This document shows positions 52,428 through 60,863 of a stretch of 64,000 bases of DNA, piece by piece (the stretch's first letter is position 1; every line of letters begins with the position of its first letter). Source of the DNA: Ramlibacter agri (GTDB lineage Bacteria; Pseudomonadota; Gammaproteobacteria; Burkholderiales; Burkholderiaceae_C). The notes under the pieces were generated by a model. It had not been told where the DNA came from. It searched no databases and saw only the letters and a program-made list of their open reading frames with translations. The position numbers and the translations under genes are program-made. Location: positions 2,976,001-3,040,000 of the forward strand of contig NZ_JABBFX010000001.1 in assembly GCF_012927085.1 (NCBI RefSeq). The letters run 5' to 3'.

Positions 52428-53804
52428 ATGAAGAACGAACCCGCGCAAGCCGCCCACGGCTTCAGCTACAGCCGCTCCGAATTCGAGGAACTGGTGGATT
52501 TCGCGCTGGACCATGCCCGCAAGCTGGGCGCGACCAACTCCGGCGCCGAAGCCTCCGAGGGCTGCGGTCTCAGTGTCTCGGTCCGCAAGGGAGAACTGGA
52601 AACGGTCGAGCGCAACCGCGACAAGTCCCTCGGTGTCACCGTCTACGTGGGCAACCAGCGTGGCAATGCCAGCACTTCCGATTTCTCGCGTCCGGCCATC
52701 CAGCGCACGGTGCAGGCCGCCTACGACATCGCCCGCTTCACCGCCCAGGACCCGGTGGCCGGCCTGCCCGACCTCGATGACGTGGCCCCGGCCGGCGCCC
52801 AGCCCGACCTGGACCTCTTCCACCCCTGGGACGTGACCAGCGAGCAGGCCGCCGAGCTGGCCCTGCGCTGCGAGCGCGCGGCCCTGCAGACCGACAAGCG
52901 CATCACCAACAGCGAAGGCGCCGGCGTTTCGGCGCAGCAGAGCCACTTCTTCAGCGCCCACACGCACGGCTTCCGTGGCGGCTATGCCAGCTCGCGCCAC
53001 TCGATTTCGGTGGCGCCCATCGCCGGCAAGGGCGACGGGATGCAGCGCGACGCCTGGTACAGCTCCATGCGTTCGGCCGCGGAACTGGCTTCGCCGGAAG
53101 CCGTGGGCCGCTACGCCGCCGAGCGCGCGCTGGCCCGCCTGAAGTCGCGCAAGATCCCGACGCGCGAATGCCCGGTGCTGTTCGAGTCGCCGCTGGCTGC
53201 CGGCCTGCTGGGCGGCTTCGTGCAGGCCATCAGCGGCGGCTCGCTGTACCGCAAGAGCACCTTCCTGCTGGATTCGCTGGGCAAGCAGGTCTTTCCGGAG
53301 CACGTGCACATCGACGAGGACCCCTTCGTCCAGCGCGGCAAGGGCAGCGCGGCCTTCGACGAGGAAGGCGTGCGCACGCGGGCCCGCAAGGTGGTCGACG
53401 CCGGCCGGGTGGAAGGCTACTTCCTCAGCAGCTACTCGGCCCGCAAGCTGGGCATGAAGACCACCGGCAACGCCGGCGGCTCGCACAACCTGTCGCTGAC
53501 CTCGCGCCTGACGCAGCCCGGCGACGACCTGGTGCAGATGCTGAAGAAGCTGGGCACCGGCCTGTTCGTCATCGAGCTGATGGGGCAGGGCGTGAACTAC
53601 GTGACCGGCGACTATTCGCGCGGCGCCAGCGGCTTCTGGGTGGAGAACGGCGAGATCGCCTTCCCGGTGCAAGAGATCACGATCGCCGGCAACCTGAAGA
53701 ACATGCTCATGGGCATCCAGGCCGTCGGCGCGGACGTCTACAACTACGGCGCCAAGACCGTGGGCTCGATCCTCATCGACAAGATGAAGGTGGCCGGGTC
53801 CTGA
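52428..53804 (+). CDS. pmbA: Metalloprotease-related protein PmbA (TldE)
   Basis: This 458-residue TldD/PmbA-family protein has 'SRSEFEELVDFALDHARKLGA', 'GCGLSVSVRKGELETVERNRDKSLGVTVYVGNQRG' and the conserved end 'GDYSRGASGFWVENGEIAFPVQEITIAGNLKNMLMGI'. It lacks the HExxxH zinc motif, as PmbA subunits do; TldD supplies it. The complex degrades unfolded peptides and matures microcin-type peptides and CcdA in E. coli. No tldD is in the window. Confidence 0.96.
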   Translation: MKNEPAQAAHGFSYSRSEFEELVDFALDHARKLGATNSGAEASEGCGLSVSVRKGELETVERNRDKSLGVTVYVGNQRGNASTSDFSRPAIQRTVQAAYDIARFTAQDPVAGLPDLDDVAPAGAQPDLDLFHPWDVTSEQAAELALRCERAALQTDKRITNSEGAGVSAQQSHFFSAHTHGFRGGYASSRHSISVAPIAGKGDGMQRDAWYSSMRSAAELASPEAVGRYAAERALARLKSRKIPTRECPVLFESPLAAGLLGGFVQAISGGSLYRKSTFLLDSLGKQVFPEHVHIDEDPFVQRGKGSAAFDEEGVRTRARKVVDAGRVEGYFLSSYSARKLGMKTTGNAGGSHNLSLTSRLTQPGDDLVQMLKKLGTGLFVIELMGQGVNYVTGDYSRGASGFWVENGEIAFPVQEITIAGNLKNMLMGIQAVGADVYNYGAKTVGSILIDKMKVAGS

Positions 53805-53825
53805 GACCCCGGCCTCCGATAGCCG

Positions 53826-55037
53826 CTACTTCACTGCCACGGGCTCGCCGAGCCCCTGCCAGGTCTTGCCGTCGAACTTGACCAGTTGCATGGTCTGGAA
53901 CAGCGCGAAGTCGTTCGGGCCGGTGGTGACCGTCACGCCAGGCAGCGCCAGCGGGATCTGGTAGTTCTTGAAGCTCGCAGCCTGCTTCATCAGGTTCTCG
54001 CGCGTCAGGTTGCTGCCGCACATCTTCAGCAGCTCGGTGGTGAGCTGCGCCACCATCATCCCGTAGGTGGCCTGGCCGTCGGCCGGGTCGCCATCGGGCA
54101 CGCGCGCCTTCATGAAGGCGAAGTAGTCCTTCATCGCCGGGTCGTTGGCCCACTTCGGGTCGGTCGGGTCCTTGAAGTACTGCATGGAGACCAGGCCCAC
54201 CGACTTGTCCAGGCCCGCGGGCTTCAGCACGGCGCCCACGCTTGCCGACACCTGGTTCAGGTAGTGCACCGGCTTCCAGCCGACGTCCGCCACCTTGCGG
54301 ATCGCCTGCGCCGCGAACTTGGGCGTGGTGATGTTGAAGAAGACGTCGGCGCCCGAGGACTGCAGCGTGACGATCTGCGAATCGACGGTGGGGTCGGTGA
54401 CCTCGTAGGTCGCGGTCTTGATGACCATGGCCTTGCCCTTGTCGCCCAGGCCGTCCATGAAGCCCTTGAGGTAGTCCTTCCCGTAGTCGTCGTTCTGGTA
54501 AAGGATGGCGATCTTCGCGTTCGGGTGGTTGCGCAGGATGTCCGCCGCATAGAGCCTGGCTTCGGCCTGGTAGCTGGGGTTGAAGCCCATGGTCCAGGGG
54601 AAGTCCTTGGGGTCGTTCCACTTGCTCGCACCGGTGGCCAGGAAAAGGTGCGGCACCTTCTTCTGGTTCATGTACTTGTGGATGGCGGAGTTCGACGGCG
54701 TGCCCAGCGTGCTCACCGTGAACAGCACTTCGTCCTGTTCCACCAGCTTGCGGATCATCTCCACCGCCTTGGGCGGGCTGTAGCCGTCGTCCAGCGAGAT
54801 GTAGTCGATCTTGCGGCCGTTGATGCCGCCCTGCTCGTTGAGCATCTTGAAGTAGGCCGCCTCCACCTTGCCGATGATCCCGTAGGCCGATGCGGGCCCG
54901 CTGTACGGGATGGTGTTGCCGACCTTGATCTCGGTGTCGCTGGCGCCGGGCCCGTACTGTTTCTGCTGCGCCGCGGCGGGGGCGGCGGCCAGGGCGAGCC
55001 CCAGTGCGGCCCACAGCATGCGGTTCTTGATGGCCAT
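53826..55037 (-). CDS. Branched-chain amino acid-type ABC transporter, substrate-binding protein
   Basis: This 403-residue periplasmic binding protein has a signal peptide (about 1-24, ending AAAQ) and the Leu/Ile/Val-binding family pattern 'EIKVGNTIPYSGPASAYGIIGKVEAAYFKMLNEQGGINGRKIDYISLDDGY' and 'VHYLNQVSAS'. It is the last gene of the liv-type operon. The ligand may be a branched-chain amino acid, a urea-like or an aromatic compound; this cannot be resolved. It lies 31 bases after livM. Confidence 0.94.
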   Translation of the reverse strand: MAIKNRMLWAALGLALAAAPAAAQQKQYGPGASDTEIKVGNTIPYSGPASAYGIIGKVEAAYFKMLNEQGGINGRKIDYISLDDGYSPPKAVEMIRKLVEQDEVLFTVSTLGTPSNSAIHKYMNQKKVPHLFLATGASKWNDPKDFPWTMGFNPSYQAEARLYAADILRNHPNAKIAILYQNDDYGKDYLKGFMDGLGDKGKAMVIKTATYEVTDPTVDSQIVTLQSSGADVFFNITTPKFAAQAIRKVADVGWKPVHYLNQVSASVGAVLKPAGLDKSVGLVSMQYFKDPTDPKWANDPAMKDYFAFMKARVPDGDPADGQATYGMMVAQLTTELLKMCGSNLTRENLMKQAASFKNYQIPLALPGVTVTTGPNDFALFQTMQLVKFDGKTWQGLGEPVAVK

Positions 55038-55068
55038 AGGGAGTCCTTTCAGGGAGAGGAAACGGCGA

Positions 55069-56118
55069 TCACCCCGCCGCGGAGTCCCGGCGTCGCCGCA
55101 GCCGCTGCGACGCCAGGCGCAAGGCACCCGCGATGCCCGTGGGCATCACGTACATGAAAAGGATCATCAGCGCGCCATAGATGGCCCAGGGCGCGGCCTT
55201 GGAGATGCTGTCGGCGACATTGGGGACGAACTGGATGAACAGCGCGCCCCAGAACGCGCCGGTGATGGAAGCCAGCCCGCCCACCACCATGCCCACCAGC
55301 AGCGAGATGGACAGGAAGATGGTGAAGCTGTCCGGCGCGACGAAGGCCACCGCGATCGCCCCCAGCGCGCCCGCCACGCCGGTGAACAGCGCGCTGACGC
55401 CGAAGGCGAGCGACTTGTACAGGGCGTTGTTGATGCCCATGGTGGAGGCGGCGATGGGCTGGTCGCGGATGGCGATGAGCGCGCGGCCCACGCGCCCGCG
55501 CAGCAGGTTCCAGCCGATCGCGAACATCACCACGGTGACGGCCAGCGTGAACAGGAACAGCCAGCGATCCGGGTTGAGCTTCAGCCCGAAGATGTCCGCG
55601 ATGGGCGGATCGGGCTTCATCAGCGAGATGCCTTGCACGCCGCCGGTCCAGTGCTCCAGCCCCTTGTATTTCAGCAGCTGCGGCAGGCAGACGCCCAGCG
55701 CGAAAGTGGCAAGCGCGAGGTACACGCCTTCGAGGCGCAGCGCCGGCAGCCCGAACAGGAAACCCGCCAACAGGCACACCGCACCCGCAATCGGGATGCA
55801 GGCCCAGTAAGGCACGTTGCCCTGGTCCATGAGGATGGCGGTGACGTACGCGCCGATCGCATAGAAGGCGCCGTGCCCCAGCGAGATCTGGCCGTTGTAG
55901 CCGGTGAGGATGTTCAGCCCCAGCAGCGCGATGGCGTAGATCAGGACCATCGTGAACTGGAAGACGCGGTAGTTGCTGACCAGGAAGGGCAGGGCGCAGG
56001 CGGCCAGCAGCAGCACCGCGACGCAGATCACCACGCGCGGCGACCAGCCCCGAACGCCGCCGGCCGCGTTGCCGGAGACGTTTTGCAGGGGCGCGAGGTC
56101 GGTGCTCACGGCGGACAT
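55069..56118 (-). CDS. livM: ABC transporter permease LivM
   Basis: This 349-residue permease has about nine membrane helices and the LivM signature 'ALIAIRDQPIAASTMGINNALYKSLAFGVSALFTGVAGAL'. It has an N-terminal soluble lead (about 30 residues). With LivH it forms the transmembrane channel. It follows livH with a 4-base gap. Confidence 0.94.
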   Translation of the reverse strand: MSAVSTDLAPLQNVSGNAAGGVRGWSPRVVICVAVLLLAACALPFLVSNYRVFQFTMVLIYAIALLGLNILTGYNGQISLGHGAFYAIGAYVTAILMDQGNVPYWACIPIAGAVCLLAGFLFGLPALRLEGVYLALATFALGVCLPQLLKYKGLEHWTGGVQGISLMKPDPPIADIFGLKLNPDRWLFLFTLAVTVVMFAIGWNLLRGRVGRALIAIRDQPIAASTMGINNALYKSLAFGVSALFTGVAGALGAIAVAFVAPDSFTIFLSISLLVGMVVGGLASITGAFWGALFIQFVPNVADSISKAAPWAIYGALMILFMYVMPTGIAGALRLASQRLRRRRDSAAG

Positions 56119-56122
56119 GGCA

Positions 56123-56998
56123 TCACACCCGCTGGACGATCGTGCGCCCGAAGATCCCGGCGGGCTTCACCACCAGCACGCCGACGATCAGGACCAGGGC
56201 CACGGTCAGCTTCAACTCCGTCCCGATCACGTACGCGCCTACCAGGTTCTCCAGCACGCCGACGATGAAGCCGCCCGCCACCGCGCCGCCGGGGCTGTCG
56301 ATGCCGCCCATCAGGGCCGCCGCGAAGGCGTAGAGGATGACGCCCGTCATCATGTTGGGATCGAGGAACACGATGGGCGCGACCATCATCCCCGCGGTCG
56401 CGCCGATCGCTGCGGCCAAGCCCCAACCGAGGGCCAGCATCCAGCCTACGCGGATGCCCACCAGCCGGCTCGACTCCGGGTTCTGCGCCGCCGCCCGCAT
56501 GGCCAGGCCCAGCGGCGTGAAGCGGAAGAACAGGAACACGAGCAGCAGGACGCACAAGGTCACGACAATCGCGCCCAGCTCGTGCCAGGAAACGATGTGC
56601 AGCCCGAAGGGCGGCCCACTCGGGAAGGGACTGGGGAAGCTCTTGATCGTGTACGTGAAGATCCACCCAGCCAGCGAGTTCAGGATCAACAGCAGGCCGA
56701 TGAACACGACGACCACCGTCAGCACCGGCGCACGCTCCACCGGCCGGATGATGATGCGCTCGATGGCCACGCCCAGCACGAAGGCCAGCACCACGGTGGA
56801 CCCGAAAGCCGCCCAGTAAGGCCAGCCCGCCTGCAGCATCGTCCAACAGAGATAGGTCGCGAACATCGCCATCTCACCTTGCGCGAAGTTCACCAGGCGC
56901 GTGGCGTTGTGGATCATCACCAGCGCCAGCGCCAGGCTGGCGTAGATGCCGCCGGTGGCGAGGCCGCTGACCACCTGGTGCAGGAAGGCTTCCATCAA
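56123..56998 (-). CDS. livH: ABC transporter permease LivH
   Basis: This 291-residue permease has about eight membrane helices; it starts 'FLHQVVSGLATGGIYASLALALVMIHNATRLVNFAQGEMAMFATYL' (LivH start) and has 'RAAAQNPESSRLVGIRVGWMLALGWGLAAAIGATAG', the EAA-like region. It overlaps livF by 4 bases. Confidence 0.95.
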   Translation of the reverse strand: MMEAFLHQVVSGLATGGIYASLALALVMIHNATRLVNFAQGEMAMFATYLCWTMLQAGWPYWAAFGSTVVLAFVLGVAIERIIIRPVERAPVLTVVVVFIGLLLILNSLAGWIFTYTIKSFPSPFPSGPPFGLHIVSWHELGAIVVTLCVLLLVFLFFRFTPLGLAMRAAAQNPESSRLVGIRVGWMLALGWGLAAAIGATAGMMVAPIVFLDPNMMTGVILYAFAAALMGGIDSPGGAVAGGFIVGVLENLVGAYVIGTELKLTVALVLIVGVLVVKPAGIFGRTIVQRV

Positions 56999-57717
56999 TA
57001 CCCCAGGTAGGCGCGGCGCACCGCGTCGTCGTTCATCAGGTCGGTGCTGCGGCCGCTGCGCACGATGCGGCCGGTCTCCAGCAGGTGCGCGCTGCCGGCC
57101 AATTTCAGCGCCATCGCGGCGTTCTGCTCCACCAGCAGGATGCTGACCTGCTGCGTGGCGTTGATGTCGCGCATCACCTCGAAGATGTCCTTCACCACCA
57201 GCGGCGCCAGGCCGAACGAAGGTTCGTCCAGCAGCAGCAGGCGCGGATGCAGCATCAGCGCGCGCGCCACCGCCAGCATCTGCTGCTGGCCGCCGCTCAA
57301 GGTGCCGGCCTGCTGGTGCCGCCTTTCCTTGAGGATGGGAAAGAGCGTGTACATGCGCTCGTAGTCCTGCGCCAGGCTGGCCGCACTGCGGTCGCGGCGC
57401 GCATAGGCGCCCAGGCGCAGGTTCTCTTCGGTCGTGAGATCGGTGAAGGTGCCGCGGCCATCGGGCACGTGCGCGACGCCCAGCCGCGTGATGTCTTCCG
57501 TGGCCTTGCCGGTGATGCGCTGGCCGTCGAACAGGACGTCGCCGCTCGCCTGCACCATGCCGCAGATGGCGCGCAAGGTCGTGGTCTTGCCGGCGCCGTT
57601 GGCGCCGAGCAGGGCGGTGATGTGGCCTTCCTCCAGGCTGAAGTCCAGGCCGTGCAGCACCTCGGTGGGACCGTAACCCGCGTGCAAGTTGCGAACTTCG
57701 AGCAGCGGGGTGGTCAT
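56995..57717 (-). CDS. livF: ABC transporter ATPase LivF
   Basis: This 240-residue ATPase has Walker A 'LLGANGAGKTTTLRAI', signature 'GTLSGGQQQMLAVARALM', Walker B 'LLLLDEPSFGLAPLVVKDIFEVM' and switch 'LLVEQNAAMAL'. It energises LivHM. It follows livG by a single base. Confidence 0.96.
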   Translation of the reverse strand: MTTPLLEVRNLHAGYGPTEVLHGLDFSLEEGHITALLGANGAGKTTTLRAICGMVQASGDVLFDGQRITGKATEDITRLGVAHVPDGRGTFTDLTTEENLRLGAYARRDRSAASLAQDYERMYTLFPILKERRHQQAGTLSGGQQQMLAVARALMLHPRLLLLDEPSFGLAPLVVKDIFEVMRDINATQQVSILLVEQNAAMALKLAGSAHLLETGRIVRSGRSTDLMNDDAVRRAYLGY

Positions 57718-57718
57718 G

Positions 57719-58531
57719 TCAGCCTTGCGTCCCCAGGTAGGCCTGGATCACGTCGGGGTGGTTGCGCACCTCCTGCGGCGTGCCCTCGGCGATCTTGCGG
57801 CCGAAGTTGAGCGCGACGACCTGGTCGGACACGCTCATCACCAGGCCCATGTGGTGCTCGACCAGCAGCACGGTGAGGCGGAACTGGTCGCGGATGGAAC
57901 GGATGAGGCTGCCCAGCGCGCCGACCTCTTCGTGGTTGAGGCCGGCGGCGGGCTCGTCCAGCAACAGCAAGGTGGGTTCGCTGGCCAGCGCCCGCCCCAG
58001 CTCCACGCGCTTGCGGGTGCCGAAGGGCAGGTCGGCCACGCGGCGGTCCGCCACCGCTTCGAGCCCGAGGAAGCGCACCAGCTCCGCGGCGCGGCGGCTG
58101 CTGTCGGCCTCCTCGGCGCCCACGCCGGGCAGGCGCAGCGCGTTGGCGAGGAAGCCCTTGCGGGTGCGGGCGTGGCGGCCCACCTTGATGTTGTCCAGCA
58201 CGCTCATGGTGGAGAACAGCGCCAGGTTCTGGAAGGTGCGGGCTATGCCCAGGCGGGCGATGCCGTGGCGCGGCACGCCTTCGAGGGCCTGGCCGTCGAA
58301 ACGGATCGAGCCCTGGGAGTAGCCGTAGAGGCGCGACAGGCAGTTGAAGAGGGTGGTCTTGCCGGCGCCGTTGGGGCCGATCAGGCCGGCGATCTGACCC
58401 TTGCGCACGTCGAAGGACACGCCGTCCAGGGCCGTGATGCCGCTGAAGCGCACGGTGACGTCCCGCACCGACAGCAGCGGGCCGTCGGCGCCCGGGCGGG
58501 AAACGGTGCGATCAGCTGGCGAGACGGGCAC
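57719..58531 (-). CDS. livG: ABC transporter ATPase LivG
   Basis: This 270-residue ATPase has Walker A 'LIGPNGAGKTTLFNCLSRL', a LivG-type signature 'LPFGTRKRVELGRALA' (no LSGGQ, as is usual for the family), Walker B 'LLLLDEPAAGLNHEE' and switch 'LLVEHHMGL'. It is the first gene of the five-gene operon. The N-terminal 17 residues form an extra tail; an in-frame later start is possible. Confidence 0.94.
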   Translation of the reverse strand: MPVSPADRTVSRPGADGPLLSVRDVTVRFSGITALDGVSFDVRKGQIAGLIGPNGAGKTTLFNCLSRLYGYSQGSIRFDGQALEGVPRHGIARLGIARTFQNLALFSTMSVLDNIKVGRHARTRKGFLANALRLPGVGAEEADSSRRAAELVRFLGLEAVADRRVADLPFGTRKRVELGRALASEPTLLLLDEPAAGLNHEEVGALGSLIRSIRDQFRLTVLLVEHHMGLVMSVSDQVVALNFGRKIAEGTPQEVRNHPDVIQAYLGTQG

Positions 58532-58658
58532 GCGCTGGACCTCCGGCCTGGCGAGGGGGTGGCGAATGCTTTCACCAAAGCGCCGCCCGGCCGGATGGGG
58601 GTTTCCCCAAGGGGTGTCGCGCAGGTGCCTCGCGCGGTCCCAGGCCGCGCTTGTGGCC

Positions 58659-59885
58659 TCAATACCGGGTCGTGAGCATCAGCACGCCGGCGCTGCCGTT
58701 GTTGCAGTTGATGCAACCCGCCGGGCTCGCGTCCGACGAGACCGGCACGAAGACGAGCCCCGAGGCCGGGTCGACCGCGACCGAGTGTGCGTTGTTGCCG
58801 GTTGCCACCTTGGACAGGATGGTTCGCGTGCCCGCATCGATGGTGATCAGGCGCGGCGTGCACGCAGCCGCGCCGTTGGCCACGCAGGACCCGCCCGAGG
58901 ACAGGCCGTTCGGGGTCCACCGGCTGGCCGCCGAGAAGTAGCGGTTCTGGCCGGCGTCGTACTCCAGCTGGTCACCGCCGCCCGCATTGAGCGTGGTGAC
59001 CATCACGCCGGTGTTGCGGTTGAAGATCTCCACCAGCAGCGGCGCGCCCGCCGTGCCCTCGCGGCAGTTGACGGCGATGTCGGTGCCGGGCCCCAGTGCG
59101 AGCCCGGTCGGATCGCAATTGCCCTCGGAGTAACCCACCGCGCCGGCCAGCGTGGTGTAGTTGACCGTCGCGCCGGCAGCGATGCCGCGGATGGACGCGC
59201 CGGGAATCGAGATCAGCTCGCCGTTCGGGTTGGCGGTGGTGCCGTCGTTGTTGATGAAGAAGGTGTCGGACGCCGTGTCGTACTGGCACTCCTCGAGGCC
59301 GGCGGTCGCATTGCCCGCGGGATCGACGAAATTGATCTGCGCCACGATCATCTGCGTCTGCGTGTTGATGACGGTTACCCACGGCGGGCTGCCTTCCGGC
59401 GTGGCGATGAAGTACAGGTTGTGGGTCGGATCCACGCAGCCCTCGTCGGCGCGCACGTTCTGGTTGCCCACGACGATCGTCTTGATGATCGTGTTGGTCG
59501 AGGGATCGATGATCTTCACCGAGTTCACGTCACCCACGTAGATGAGGTTGCCCACGGCGTTGATGCCATCGGGCCCCGACACGGCGTTGCTGGCGCCGGT
59601 GCCGGCGAAGGCATTGGCGCCGGTGCCCTTGATCTGCGCCACCTGCGCGCCGGAACCCGTGTCGAACACGTCCACGGACGCATTGGTGCGGTCGGTGAAG
59701 TAGTAGCGGTTGCCCACCACCATGCCCAGGTCGAAGCCGAAGTTGGTGGTGGGGCCGGCGCCCTGCACGGGCAGCAAGGTCGACGCCAGCGGTTTCGGCT
59801 GCAGGGAGCCGCCGCCCCCGCCGCCTCCGCAGCCCGCGAGAAGACCCGTGATCAGGGCTGCCAACATCCATGTTGTGTTTCGCAT
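58659..59885 (-). CDS. Beta-propeller lipoprotein
   Basis: This 408-residue protein has a lipoprotein signal (lipobox LLAGC, Cys18, then a run of seven glycines) and a repetitive beta structure with YVTN/NHL-type blades ('YYFTDRTNASVDVFDTGSG', 'IYVGDVNSVKIIDPSTN', 'NLYFIATPEGSPPWVTVINTQ', 'GLVFVPVSS'). It is probably a surface or periplasmic binding protein with an unknown ligand. The start at 59885 has a good AGGAG site. No substrate genes are adjacent. Confidence 0.85.
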   Translation of the reverse strand: MRNTTWMLAALITGLLAGCGGGGGGGSLQPKPLASTLLPVQGAGPTTNFGFDLGMVVGNRYYFTDRTNASVDVFDTGSGAQVAQIKGTGANAFAGTGASNAVSGPDGINAVGNLIYVGDVNSVKIIDPSTNTIIKTIVVGNQNVRADEGCVDPTHNLYFIATPEGSPPWVTVINTQTQMIVAQINFVDPAGNATAGLEECQYDTASDTFFINNDGTTANPNGELISIPGASIRGIAAGATVNYTTLAGAVGYSEGNCDPTGLALGPGTDIAVNCREGTAGAPLLVEIFNRNTGVMVTTLNAGGGDQLEYDAGQNRYFSAASRWTPNGLSSGGSCVANGAAACTPRLITIDAGTRTILSKVATGNNAHSVAVDPASGLVFVPVSSDASPAGCINCNNGSAGVLMLTTRY

Positions 59886-60074
59886 GTCGCTCTCCTGAAG
59901 TGGATGCCACGCGGACGCACTCCCTCCGCAAAGGCCGGAAAACGGTACACACGGTTTTTGCGGGGGGCAATGGCGGCTCATGGCGCACGCCCATTCCCCC
60001 CTCGGAGAGGCTGGCGATTTACATGCGCTGGGGATAGGGACTTGCCTGGCGGGCTGACCCTGTGCTGACTTGGC

Positions 60075-60644
60075 TCACCCGAGCGTGATCTTCCGGATCT
60101 TCCGGTTCCCCATGTCCGCCACATAGAGCACGCCATCGCCTCCCAGGGCCACCCCCGTCGGCAAACTGAAGCTCGCGCTTGCCGCGGCGCCATCGTCATC
60201 GCCGGACTCTCCGGTCCCCGCGAGCACGCTCGTCACGCCATCCGGCGAGACCTTCAGGATGCGGTTGCCATAGGTATCCGCGACATAGCGGTTCCCTTCA
60301 GCATCCACAGTCTCCTCCTGCGGAAGCGGAAAGTCCGTCGGGTCCTCCTCCAGCGTGAACACCAGCCCGCCCGCGATCAGGCGCGTCATGCTGTTGTTGC
60401 CGTAGTCGGCGACGTGCACCTGCGCGTCACCGTCGATGGCCACCGCGTGCGGGAAGGTGAACTGCGCGGAGAGCGCCATGCCATCGGTGTTGCCGAATTC
60501 GCCGGAGCCGGCGAAGGTGGTGACGCAGGGGCACCGGCTTGCGGCCTGCGCCATGGGCGCGCTGCCGGCCCCACCGCCGCAGCCGGCGGCGAGCGCGGCC
60601 GCCAGGGCGGCAGCCAGCGTGAAGCTTCGCGTCGTGCGATCCAT
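60075..60644 (-). CDS. NHL-repeat lipoprotein
   Basis: This 189-residue protein has a lipoprotein signal (AALAAGC) and three NHL-type blades ('FTFPHAVAIDGDAQVHVADYGNNSMTRL', 'TVDAEGNRYVADTYGNRILKVSPDG', 'FSLPTGVALGGDGVLYVADMGNRKIRKI'). Only three blades make an incomplete propeller; it may oligomerise. It lies upstream of the beta-propeller lipoprotein on the same strand, with about 190 bases between them. Confidence 0.85.
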   Translation of the reverse strand: MDRTTRSFTLAAALAAALAAGCGGGAGSAPMAQAASRCPCVTTFAGSGEFGNTDGMALSAQFTFPHAVAIDGDAQVHVADYGNNSMTRLIAGGLVFTLEEDPTDFPLPQEETVDAEGNRYVADTYGNRILKVSPDGVTSVLAGTGESGDDDGAAASASFSLPTGVALGGDGVLYVADMGNRKIRKITLG

Positions 60645-60717
60645 GCCGCAAGATAGTGCAGCGCGCCGGCTCGCGCCAGCATGGCATCGACGGCGCATCG
60701 GGCAAGGGAAGCGCGTC

Positions 60718-60846
60718 TCAGTCGATCATTTCCGCCGTGATGAGCAGTTCCGCCGGGATGGTGATTCCCAACTGGCCGACCGCCTTGCACGGCGTCATCC
60801 CCTCGGCGGTGGTGGCGCCGCGGTTGGCGCGCGTGTATTCTGCACG
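60718..60846 (-). pseudogene. Possible remnant of a protein gene (C-terminal piece)
   Basis: Read leftward, about 40 codons with near-perfect G/C third positions give 'RGATTAEGMTPCKAVGQLGI' and then 'IPAELLITAEMID' before a TGA. No start or upstream continuation exists, since the next gene begins at 60864 on the other strand. I cannot name the family. It could be a chance frame. Confidence 0.35.
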
Positions 60847-60863
60847 GCAGCAGCAGCCCAGCC

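Noticed and set aside
59950..59975. Possible inverted repeat AAAAC...GTTTT upstream of the beta-propeller lipoprotein
   Set aside because: Only five pairs match, and the next positions mismatch; too weak to report as an operator.
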